The notes beneath the pieces are model-generated. The model made no database searches and was not told the origin of the DNA. It saw only the letters and a program-made list of their open reading frames with translations. The translations under genes and the position numbers were made by a program. Shown here one piece after another: positions 1 through 5,698 of a stretch of 5,817 bases of DNA. Numbering within the stretch: the stretch's first letter is position 1; each line of letters starts with the position of its first letter. The DNA is from an uncultured Acidimicrobiia bacterium (GTDB lineage Bacteria > Actinomycetota > Acidimicrobiia > IMCC26256 > CALEDW01), in NCBI GenBank assembly GCA_937949585.1, contig CALEDW010000213.1, forward strand, positions 1 through 5,817. The letters run 5' to 3'.

Positions 1-124
1 CCGCGAACGTTCGGCGGTGCTGCTCCACCGCCTCGACGGCGCCGACCGACGGGCGCTGGGAACGCCGGCCGACGATCACCGCGAGCACGACCCAGGCCAC
101 GATGATCGCCACCGTCAGCCACAT
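1..124 (-). CDS. Single-pass membrane protein, N-terminal fragment (function unknown)
   Basis: The gene is cut by the left edge, so only about 41 N-terminal residues are visible. The protein begins MWLTVAIIVAWVVLAVIVG, a hydrophobic segment at about residues 2-19, followed by a basic RRSQR stop and then a polar, charged stretch (SVGAVEAVEQHRRTFA). This layout fits a single N-terminal transmembrane anchor with a cytoplasmic or coiled body. The ATG at 124 is chosen because GGGAG lies about 8-9 bases upstream, a good ribosome binding site. A GTG at 163 is in frame but would add a charged, less plausible N-terminus. It lies 64 bases downstream of the Ppx/GppA gene on the same strand and may be co-transcribed with it. 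In M. tuberculosis the gene after ppx1 (Rv0496) is also a predicted transmembrane protein (Rv0497). I cannot show homology from this fragment, and no catalytic motif is visible. Confidence 0.7.
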   Translation of the reverse strand, partial: MWLTVAIIVAWVVLAVIVGRRSQRPSVGAVEAVEQHRRTFA

Positions 125-134
125 GGCGCACCAC

Positions 135-138
135 TCCC
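135..138 (-). promoter_or_regulatory. Shine-Dalgarno site of the membrane-protein gene
   Basis: On the minus strand GGGAGTGG lies just before the ATG at 124, with GGAG at 138-135 and nine bases to the start. It is the clearest ribosome binding site in the window, and it decides the start in favour of ATG 124 over the in-frame GTG at 163. Confidence 0.6.
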
Positions 139-188
139 GACGGGGTGAGGGGACCTCTCGCACATGGTGGGGGTCGCGAACCGGCGGT

Positions 189-1784
189 TCAAGTCGCCCC
201 GGCGCGACGCGGCTCGTCGGACCCGACGCCCGTCGGTTCCGGCGCGGAGCGGGCCGCGGGATGGCAGGTCACCTCCAGCTCCCGCCCGAAGACCCGCTCG
301 AAGAGGTCACGCTTGCGGCGCGCACCCCACAGCTCGAGCTCGGGGTCACCCGCGGCGCTCACCCGCACGAGCACGAGCGACGAGTCGACCCGGACCCGCA
401 GGCCGGTCACGACCTGGCGGCGCCCCCGGTCGAGCCCGTCGGCGATCCGCAGCAGCGCCGCCAGGCGACGCACCCGTTCGCGAGCCGGGCCTTCCAGCGG
501 GCCGACCAGCGGGTCGTCGGCCTTCGGCTCCCCCCGGCGGTGCCAGCGGACCACCCCGGCCAGGACCCGCACCTCCTCGGGGGTGAAGCCCCGCAGCCGG
601 CCGTGGGCGACGAGGTAGGCCGCATGGCGGTCGTGGTCCTCGTGGTCGATGTGCTCGCCGACGTCGTGGAGGAGCGCGGCGGCCTCGAGCAGCTCGCGGT
701 CGGTCTCGCCGAGGCCGTGCAGCCCGGCGGTCTGGTCGAACAGGGAGATCGCCAGCGCGGCGACGTGGCGGGAATGGGCCTCGGGCCACGAGCAGCGGCG
801 GGCCAACGCCACCACCGAGGCCCGGCGGATCGCCCGGGGGTCCTCCGACCAATCGGCCGGGTCGTGGCGGCCGATCGCCTCCAGCAGCAGCCCCTCCCGC
901 AGCGCCCACTCGCTGATCACCAGCTCGTCCACACCGAACATCGCGAGCACGGTGTCGAGCAGGACCGCCCCCGGCACGATGAGATCCAGGCGGCGCTCGT
1001 CGAGCCCGTCCATGCGCCGGCGGGTCTCGGCGTCGCTGCGCACCAGCTCGTCGGCGAGCTCCGCCAGCGCACCGGCGGGGACGGTGAGCTGGTTGAGCGA
1101 GCGGGGCCGGGGCCGGCCGGTCCGCAGCGTGGCCATGAGCGCCAGGGTCTCCAGGGTGCCGCTGCTCCCGACCGTCATCTTCGGGGCGAAGGCCTCGACC
1201 GTCGGCACGTGGGGGGCCAGCCCGGCGCGCACCCGATCGCGCAGACGGCGCCGGTCGGCCTTGCTCGGCGGATCGTCGTGCACCAGGGTCGCCAGGCGGG
1301 CCACCCCGAGACGCTCCGAGGCCGCCCAGCGCAGCCCGGCGGCGTCGCCGACCATGAGCTCCACCGAGCCCCCGCCGACGTCGAGGCACAGCGCCGGTCC
1401 GGGGTCGAGCACCACTGCGGCCCGCACCGCCCCGAAGATGAGCCGGGCTTCTTCCAGCCCGTCGATCACCCGGGCGGTCACGCCCGCCTCCGCCTCGATC
1501 CGTTCCAGCACCGCGGGCCCGTTCGGCGCGGCGCGCAGCGCCGACGTGGCTGCGGCGACGACCTCGGTGGCGCCGGCCGCCTCGGCCAGCAGCCGCATTC
1601 GCCGGGCGGTGCGCCCCGCCCGGTCGGCGGCATCGGCGCTGATCCGACCCTCCCGGGTGACCACGCTGCCGAGCCGCAGCATCTCCTTCTCGCGCACCAG
1701 CGGCACGAAGCTCTGGTCGGGGGCGACCTCGGCCACGATGAGGTGGAACGAGTTCGACCCGAGGTCGAGCGCAGCGATGCGCAT
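189..1784 (-). CDS. ppx: Ppx/GppA family phosphatase with C-terminal HD domain
   Basis: The 531-residue protein is an ASKHA-fold phosphatase of the exopolyphosphatase / guanosine pentaphosphatase family. Such enzymes remove terminal phosphate from polyphosphate or convert pppGpp to ppGpp in the cytoplasm. The phosphate-1 loop is DLGSNSFHL (residues 7-15). The probable catalytic glutamate lies in GLEEARLI (Glu111/112). The phosphate-2 loop is LDVGGGSVEL (134-143), and an adenosine-type motif VGSSGTLETL follows (205-214). The C-terminal third is an HD-type helical domain: HSRHVAALA (His340), LLHDVGEHI (His373-Asp374), the family motif HEDHDRHAAYL (381-391), RWHRR (413-417) and RIADGLDRG (Asp449). 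The start is the ATG at 1784, because the first motif begins at once. The length matches two-domain bacterial members. Sequence alone does not separate exopolyphosphatase from pppGpp hydrolase activity. It is transcribed away from the ALDH gene from a shared 66-base region and is followed by a membrane-protein gene on the same strand. Confidence 0.95.
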   Translation of the reverse strand: MRIAALDLGSNSFHLIVAEVAPDQSFVPLVREKEMLRLGSVVTREGRISADAADRAGRTARRMRLLAEAAGATEVVAAATSALRAAPNGPAVLERIEAEAGVTARVIDGLEEARLIFGAVRAAVVLDPGPALCLDVGGGSVELMVGDAAGLRWAASERLGVARLATLVHDDPPSKADRRRLRDRVRAGLAPHVPTVEAFAPKMTVGSSGTLETLALMATLRTGRPRPRSLNQLTVPAGALAELADELVRSDAETRRRMDGLDERRLDLIVPGAVLLDTVLAMFGVDELVISEWALREGLLLEAIGRHDPADWSEDPRAIRRASVVALARRCSWPEAHSRHVAALAISLFDQTAGLHGLGETDRELLEAAALLHDVGEHIDHEDHDRHAAYLVAHGRLRGFTPEEVRVLAGVVRWHRRGEPKADDPLVGPLEGPARERVRRLAALLRIADGLDRGRRQVVTGLRVRVDSSLVLVRVSAAGDPELELWGARRKRDLFERVFGRELEVTCHPAARSAPEPTGVGSDEPRRAGAT

Positions 1785-1793
1785 CCGGACCCC

Positions 1794-1799
1794 AGGCTA
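1794..1799 (-). promoter_or_regulatory. Probable -10 box for ppx
   Basis: On the minus strand TAGCCT sits 9 bases before the ppx ATG (1784), mirroring the box before the ALDH gene. The hexamer at 17-base spacing upstream, CCGTCA (1822-1817), is a poor -35. Transcription would start about three bases before the ATG or at the ATG itself, so the leader is absent or negligible. Confidence 0.45.
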
Positions 1800-1815
1800 C
1801 GGGGCACCGAAGGGC

Positions 1816-1844
1816 CTGACGGACACGTCAGGTGCCGGTAGCCT
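1816..1844 (+). promoter_or_regulatory. Probable sigma-70-type promoter of the ALDH-gpm-SDR operon (leaderless)
   Basis: The -35 box is CTGACG (1816-1821, compare TTGACA) and the -10 box is TAGCCT (1839-1844), with a spacer of exactly 17 bases. The last T of the -10 box is 7 bases before the A of the ATG at 1851, so transcription would start at or next to that A, giving a leaderless mRNA. No Shine-Dalgarno sequence is needed, and none stands out. Leaderless mRNAs are common in actinobacteria. Confidence 0.6.
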
Positions 1845-1850
1845 CCGGGC

Positions 1851-3338
1851 ATGGTCGACACCGAGAACGTCACCGGGGAGGGGCGCCTGCTCGTCGACGG
1901 GGAGCTGCGCCCCGCCGCCTCCGGTCGCACCTACCCGAACGTGAACCCGGCCCGCGAGCAGGTGATCGGCGAGGTCGCCGACGCCGGTCCCGAAGACGCC
2001 GAGGCCGCCGTCGCCGCGGCCCGGCGCGCCTTCGACGAGACCGACTGGGCCGCCGACCGCGACCTGCGCCGGCACTGCCTCACCCAGCTGTGGGAGGCGC
2101 TCGACGCGGAGCGGGAGACGCTGCGTCCCCAGATCGTCGCCGAGGCCGGCGCACCGGTATCGCTCACCTACGCGATCCAGCAGGACGGCTGCATCGACGA
2201 CATGCGCTGGGACGTCGAGTGCCTCGACCGGGTCGCCTGGGAGGAGGATCTGCCGGTCCACGAGTTCTTCGGGATCCGCTCCCTGCGGCGCGTCCGCAGG
2301 GAGCCGCTGGGGGTCGTGGCGGCGATCACACCGTGGAACTTCCCGTTCATGCTCAACCTCTCGAAGATCGTGCCGGCCCTGGCGGCCGGCAACACCGTGG
2401 TGCTCAAGGCCGCGCCCGACACGCCCTGGAGTGCCACCCACATCGGCCGGCTCGCCGCCGAGCGGACCGACCTGCCGCCCGGGGTGCTGAACGTGCTGAC
2501 CTCCGCCGACCCCGCCGCCGTGGGCGAGGTCCTCACCGGCGATCCCCGGGTCGACATGGTGTCGTTCACCGGCTCGACCGCGGTCGGCAAGCGGATCATG
2601 GCCCGTGCCGCCGACACCCTGAAGAAGGTGTTCCTCGAGCTGGGCGGCAAGTCGGCGAACATCGTGCTCGACGACGCCGACCTTCCCGCCGTGCTCGGCA
2701 CCGGCGCCATGGTCTGTGTGCACGGCGGACAGGGGTGCGCGATCACCACCCGCTGCCTGCTGCCCCGCTCTCGCTACGACGAGGGCGTCGACCTGCTGCG
2801 CCGGGCCTTCGAGACCTGGAGCTACGGGGATCCCACCGACCCGGCCAACCTGCAGGGCCCGCTCATCAACGCCCGCCAGCGCGAGCGGGTGTTGGGCTAC
2901 ATCGAGACCGGGGTGCGCGAGGGCGCCAAGTTGCTCGTCGGCGGCGGGGTGCCGGCCCACCTGCCCGTGGGCTACTACGTGGAGCCGACCCTGTTCGTCG
3001 ACGTCGACCCGGCCGCCACGATCGCCCGGGAGGAGATCTTCGGCCCCGTACTGGTGGTGATCCCCTACGACGACGAGGAGGACGCGATCCGCATCGCCAA
3101 CGACTCCCGCTACGGGCTGTCCGGCGCGGTGCACTCCGCCGATCTCGAACGCGCCTACCGGGTGGCGACCAGGCTGCGGACCGGCACCGTGGCCGTGAAC
3201 GGCGGGCAGTGGTTCGGTCCCGACGCACCGTTCGGCGGCTACAAGGAGAGCGGGATCGGTCGGGAGCACGGGATCGAGGGGTTCATGGAGTACCTGCAGA
3301 CCAAGACGATCGGGCTGCCCGCACCGGTCGGCTCCTAG
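1851..3338 (+). CDS. NAD(P)-dependent aldehyde dehydrogenase (ALDH superfamily)
   Basis: The 495-residue protein oxidises an aldehyde to the carboxylic acid using NAD(P)+ in the cytoplasm. All hallmark motifs are present: PWNFP with the substrate-orienting Asn163, a cofactor-binding lysine in VVLKAAPDTP (Lys186; Ala replaces the commoner Pro of LKPA), the Rossmann turn FTGSTAVG (239-246), the general base in LELGGK (Glu263), the nucleophile in GGQGCAITTR (Cys296), EEIFGPV (394-400) and FGGYKESGIGRE near the C-terminus. The length is normal for soluble tetrameric or dimeric class 1/2-like ALDHs. The pattern around the nucleophile and the following PRSRYDE resembles, from memory, actinobacterial ALDHs such as Rv0223c. 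The substrate cannot be read from sequence. The ATG at 1851 is favoured by the promoter box seven bases upstream. It is probably the first gene of a three-gene operon with phosphoglycerate mutase and an SDR, and the SDR could supply an aldehyde from an alcohol. Confidence 0.95.
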   Translation: MVDTENVTGEGRLLVDGELRPAASGRTYPNVNPAREQVIGEVADAGPEDAEAAVAAARRAFDETDWAADRDLRRHCLTQLWEALDAERETLRPQIVAEAGAPVSLTYAIQQDGCIDDMRWDVECLDRVAWEEDLPVHEFFGIRSLRRVRREPLGVVAAITPWNFPFMLNLSKIVPALAAGNTVVLKAAPDTPWSATHIGRLAAERTDLPPGVLNVLTSADPAAVGEVLTGDPRVDMVSFTGSTAVGKRIMARAADTLKKVFLELGGKSANIVLDDADLPAVLGTGAMVCVHGGQGCAITTRCLLPRSRYDEGVDLLRRAFETWSYGDPTDPANLQGPLINARQRERVLGYIETGVREGAKLLVGGGVPAHLPVGYYVEPTLFVDVDPAATIAREEIFGPVLVVIPYDDEEDAIRIANDSRYGLSGAVHSADLERAYRVATRLRTGTVAVNGGQWFGPDAPFGGYKESGIGREHGIEGFMEYLQTKTIGLPAPVGS

Positions 3339-3341
3339 GCT
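3336..3341 (+). promoter_or_regulatory. Possible internal -10 box before the phosphoglycerate mutase gene
   Basis: TAGGCT overlaps the ALDH stop codon and lies 9 bases before the ATG at 3351. It has the same form and nearly the same spacing as the two TAGCCT boxes at 1794-1799 and 1839-1844. There is no recognisable -35 at 17 bases upstream, and the TAG is needed anyway as the stop codon, so this may be chance. No Shine-Dalgarno sequence is seen in the 12-base gap, which leaves a leaderless second start or translational coupling as the ways to start gpm. Confidence 0.25.
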
Positions 3342-3350
3342 CCGGCCGCG

Positions 3351-4088
3351 ATGGCCACCCTCGTCCTGCTGCGCCACGGCCAGTCGACCTGGAACGCCGA
3401 GAACCTGTTCACCGGCTGGGTCGACGTCGACCTCACCCCGCTCGGTGAGGACGAGGCCCGGCGGGCCGGCCACCAGCTCGCCGACGCCGGGGTCCTGCCC
3501 GACGTGGTGCACACCTCCCTGCAGCTCCGGGCGATCCGTTCCGCCGAGCTGGCCCTGGCCGCGTGCGGGCGGGCCTGGGTGCCGGTGCGACGCAGCTGGC
3601 GGCTCAACGAGCGGCACTACGGCGCCTTGCAGGGCCGGAACAAGCGGGAGACGGCCGATCGCTACGGCGCCGATCAAGTGAAGCGGTGGCGCCGCTCCTA
3701 CGACGAGCCGCCCCCGCCGCTGCCGCCCGACGACCCGATGCACCCCCGCCACGACCCCCGCTACGCCGCGCTGCCCGACGACGTGCTGCCGGCCGCCGAG
3801 TGCCTCGCCGACGTGGTGGCCCGGATGCTGCCCTGGTGGCACGACCGGATCGTGCCCGACCTGGCGGACGGGCACTGCGTGCTCGTGAGCGCGCACGGCA
3901 ACTCGTTGCGGGCACTGGTGAAACACCTCGACGGCCTGTCGGCCGACGAGGTGGTCGAGCTGAACATCCCGACCGGCCAGCCCCTCGTCTACGACCTCGA
4001 CGACCGGTTCCGGGTCCGAGGCTCCCGCTACCTCGACCCCGAGGCGGCCCGGGCCGCGGCGGAGGCCGTGGCCCGCCAGGCCGGCTGA
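3351..4088 (+). CDS. gpmA: 2,3-bisphosphoglycerate-dependent phosphoglycerate mutase
   Basis: The enzyme interconverts 3-phosphoglycerate and 2-phosphoglycerate in glycolysis and gluconeogenesis through a phosphohistidine. The 245 residues align along their whole length with the E. coli dPGM pattern. The N-terminal LLRHGQSTWNAENLFTGW carries the phosphorylated His9. LNERHYGALQG carries the acid Glu87. RSYDEPPPPLPPDDP (115-129) is the dPGM-specific segment. SAHGNSLRALVKHLDG carries the second catalytic His182, and LNIPTGQPLVYDLD follows. These long dPGM-only segments separate it from the generic histidine phosphatases (CobC, SixA). ECLADV replaces the usual ESLKDT-like motif, a mild change. 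The ATG at 3351 is 12 bases after the ALDH stop. In M. tuberculosis gpm1 sits next to senX3-regX3; here an SDR gene follows instead. Confidence 0.96.
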   Translation: MATLVLLRHGQSTWNAENLFTGWVDVDLTPLGEDEARRAGHQLADAGVLPDVVHTSLQLRAIRSAELALAACGRAWVPVRRSWRLNERHYGALQGRNKRETADRYGADQVKRWRRSYDEPPPPLPPDDPMHPRHDPRYAALPDDVLPAAECLADVVARMLPWWHDRIVPDLADGHCVLVSAHGNSLRALVKHLDGLSADEVVELNIPTGQPLVYDLDDRFRVRGSRYLDPEAARAAAEAVARQAG

Positions 4089-4108
4089 GCCGCCCCGGGG
4101 GCTGCGGC
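4089..4108 (+). other. GC-rich inverted repeat between gpmA and the SDR gene
   Basis: GCCGC at 4089-4093 pairs with GCGGC at 4104-4108, and the inside contains CCCCGGGG (4093-4100). The repeat fills nearly the entire gap before the GTG at 4110, so a hairpin in the mRNA would cover the ribosome binding region. There is no T tract, so it is not a convincing terminator. Chance is quite possible at this GC content. Confidence 0.25.
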
Positions 4109-4109
4109 C

Positions 4110-4892
4110 GTGCCGGTTCGTCCCGAGGAGCTGTCCCTGGCCGGGACGGTGGCGGTGGTCACCGGCGCCGCGGTGGGGATCGGCCGGGCCTGCGCCTTGA
4201 CGTTCGCGGCCTGGGGGGCCGGCGTGGTGGTGTGCGACCGTGACGGCGAGCGGCTCGACGGCACGGTCGCCGAGCTGGAAGCGACCGGTGCGCCCGTGCA
4301 CCACGCAGTGCTGGACGTGCGCGACGCCGAGGCGGTACCGGAGTTCTTCGCCGGCGCCGCGGCGCGCCTGGGGCCGCCGTCGGTGCTGGTGAACAACGTC
4401 GGCGGGACGTTCGCGGCGCCGTTCCTGGAGGTGCGCCCGAAGGGGGAGGCGGCGCTGGTGGCCCAGAACTTCACCTCCGTGACGGCCTGCACCCGGGCGT
4501 TCGTGCCGCACGTGCCCGCCGAAGGTGGCGCGGTGGTGAACGTCACCTCCATCGAGGCGCACCGGGCCGCACCGGGCTTCGCGGTCTACGCGGCGATGAA
4601 GGCCGCGGTCACCAACCTCACCGCCACCCTGGCCCTCGAGCTCGCCGACCGCCGCATCCGGGTGAACGCGGTGGCCCCCGACGTGATCCCCACCCCCGGG
4701 GTGGGGGAGGACCTCGAGGCGGCCACCCCGCTGCCCTGGCGGGGCCACCCCGACGACGTCGCCGCCGCGGTGTGGTTCCTCGCCCACCCCCGCTTGGCCC
4801 GCTTCGTCACCGGGACGGTGCTGGCCGTCGACGGGGGCAACCGGGCCGCGGCCGGGTGGCGGCGCGGGCCCGGCGGCGAGTGGGTCACCTGA
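4110..4892 (+). CDS. Classical short-chain dehydrogenase/reductase (SDR)
   Basis: The 260-residue protein is a classical SDR oxidoreductase acting on an alcohol/ketone pair. It has the dinucleotide motif TGAAVGIG (18-25), an acidic residue at the end of strand 2 in VVVCDRD (Asp43, which favours NAD(H) over NADP(H)), LDVRD (Asp69), NNVGG (95-99, a variant of NNAG), Asn120, Ser147 in VTSIEAH, and Tyr160/Lys164 in YAAMK. The catalytic Asn-Ser-Tyr-Lys tetrad is therefore intact. RVNAVAPDVIPTP and the C-terminal FVTGTVLAVDGG are family hallmarks. Only the last 16 or so residues, rich in Arg and Gly, look lineage-specific. The GTG at 4110 is chosen because the first strand begins about 12 residues later and no ATG is available nearby. 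It lies 21 bases after gpmA, so it is probably in the same operon. The substrate is unknown; partnership with the ALDH in an alcohol-to-acid route is inference. Confidence 0.93.
   Translation: MPVRPEELSLAGTVAVVTGAAVGIGRACALTFAAWGAGVVVCDRDGERLDGTVAELEATGAPVHHAVLDVRDAEAVPEFFAGAAARLGPPSVLVNNVGGTFAAPFLEVRPKGEAALVAQNFTSVTACTRAFVPHVPAEGGAVVNVTSIEAHRAAPGFAVYAAMKAAVTNLTATLALELADRRIRVNAVAPDVIPTPGVGEDLEAATPLPWRGHPDDVAAAVWFLAHPRLARFVTGTVLAVDGGNRAAAGWRRGPGGEWVT
4688..4706 (+). repeat. Near-perfect 19-base palindrome inside the SDR gene
   Basis: Arms CCCCACCCC (4688-4696) and GGGGTGGGG (4698-4706) are perfect complements around one central base. They encode Ile-Pro-Thr-Pro-Gly-Val-Gly-Glu at about residues 193-200, in the loop that normally covers the substrate in SDRs. 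The palindrome may simply follow from proline and glycine codons. Confidence 0.4.
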
Positions 4893-5667
4893 GCCGCGGG
4901 TCGTCGGTCTCCAGCAACGCGTCCGGCCGGTCGGCGAAGTCGCGGACCTGGCCGCGGTGGCGCAGCGCCCCCGGCGCCACCTCGGGCTGCATCGTGTAGC
5001 AGATCCCCGACATGAGGTCGGCGAGCTCGTCGGCGCGGGTGAGCGCGTCGAGGTCCATCCCCCGTCCCAGCGCGATGTCGCAGGCCCGCCGGAGCACGAT
5101 CGCCGCCTCGGCGTCCTCGGGGGCCAGGTTCGCGTCGGCCCAGGCGATGAACCCGCCCCGCCACGGCGCCTCCGTGAAGGGGGCAGGGTCCAGCAGGCGT
5201 CGGGGACCGCCGCCGGGCGCGCCGATCTGCCACCGGTGCCGGACCGTCCCGTCACGGGCCAGCAGCGCGGTCGCCACCCCGTTCGGGCCGGCGTGGTGCA
5301 CCTCCACGTCGTACTGCCGCCGCCGGGTGCCGCGGGCCGCCGCGGCGACGGCCAGGCCGGCGAGGTCGAACTGGTGGGTGCAGGCCCGCCGCGGCTCAAG
5401 CCGGTCGGCCACTGCGGTGCAGCGCCCGGCGAGCGGCATCCCCACCAGCTCGTCGAGCACCCGGGCCGCCTCGGGACAGGTCGACCAGGGCCAGCGCCGC
5501 GAGGTCACCTCCATCCCGGTGACCACCCGACCGTCGTGGTAGACGGTCACCTCGAAGCGGTGGAAGTCGTCCTCCAGCCCGCCCCAGGTCTCCCCCGGGC
5601 CGAGCGCCACGAGGCGGATGCGGCGCCGGTAGGGGCCCGGGGCCGGCCGGGAGGCGGGGACGGGCAC
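4885..5667 (-). CDS. DUF2889 family protein (function unknown)
   Basis: I recognise this as a DUF2889 protein from PYRRRIRL near the start, DDFHRFEVTVYHDGRVVTG (33-51), the tryptophan-proline-tryptophan motif before TCPEA (59-67), MPLAGRC (77-83) and CTHQFDLAGLA (96-106), followed by a helical C-terminal half containing GICYTMQPEV. The biochemical role of the family is not known to me. Cys64, Cys96, His98 and Asp101, with His44-Asp45, are candidate metal or catalytic residues, which is inference from conservation as I remember it. The GTG at 5667 is chosen because it lies just before the conserved start and gives 260 residues. The same frame stays open to the window edge (a GTG at 5805 is also possible), but upstream of 5667 it reads as low-complexity Ser/Thr/Pro/Ala, so the true N-terminus is uncertain. 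No good ribosome binding site is visible. Its stop overlaps the convergent SDR stop by 8 bases. Confidence 0.75.
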   Translation of the reverse strand: MPVPASRPAPGPYRRRIRLVALGPGETWGGLEDDFHRFEVTVYHDGRVVTGMEVTSRRWPWSTCPEAARVLDELVGMPLAGRCTAVADRLEPRRACTHQFDLAGLAVAAAARGTRRRQYDVEVHHAGPNGVATALLARDGTVRHRWQIGAPGGGPRRLLDPAPFTEAPWRGGFIAWADANLAPEDAEAAIVLRRACDIALGRGMDLDALTRADELADLMSGICYTMQPEVAPGALRHRGQVRDFADRPDALLETDDPRLR

Positions 5668-5698
5668 GGCCGTCGCGCCGTCCGACGCAGCCGGCGTC

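Larger units (their letters stand above)
1785..1850. promoter_or_regulatory. Divergent promoter region between ppx and the ALDH operon
   Basis: This 66-base gap is all that separates two divergent start codons. It holds two nested perfect inverted repeats. The outer arms are AGGCTAC (1794-1800) and GTAGCCT (1838-1844). The inner arms are CCTGAC (1815-1820) and GTCAGG (1827-1832) around a 6-base centre. The outer arms place a TAGCCT box, fitting the actinobacterial -10 form TAnnnT, shortly before each ATG: 6 bases before the plus-strand gene and 9 bases before ppx. The inner repeat overlaps the expected -35 region on both sides, so it could be an operator acting on both directions. The promoter reading is well supported in layout; that a regulator binds is inference. 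Confidence 0.6.

Noticed and set aside
125..188. Possible terminator between ppx and the membrane-protein gene
   Set aside because: Only a weak GAGGGGACCTCTC-type partial repeat is present, with no stable stem or T tract.
102..1841. A plus-strand frame open for 579 codons opposite ppx
   Set aside because: It mirrors the well-supported Ppx/GppA gene, has low-complexity composition and would extend through the divergent promoter region.
649..1944. A second plus-strand frame of 431 codons opposite ppx
   Set aside because: Serine/arginine/alanine-rich shadow translation with no motifs; it crosses the promoter into the ALDH gene in the wrong frame.
1832..3448. A plus-strand frame of 538 codons overlapping the ALDH gene
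   Set aside because: Arg/Gly/Pro-rich shift of the true ALDH frame, which has all family motifs.
1797..5399. A minus-strand frame open for 1200 codons across the ALDH, gpmA and SDR genes
   Set aside because: It is antisense to three proteins with complete catalytic motifs, its translation is rich in His, Arg, Gly and Pro without any recognisable domain, and such open antisense frames are expected at very high GC.
5396..5698. Continuation of the hotdog-like frame across the DUF2889 gene
   Set aside because: After about 5699 it becomes Pro/Arg/Gly-rich text while the other frame carries clear DUF2889 motifs, so only the upstream part was kept.
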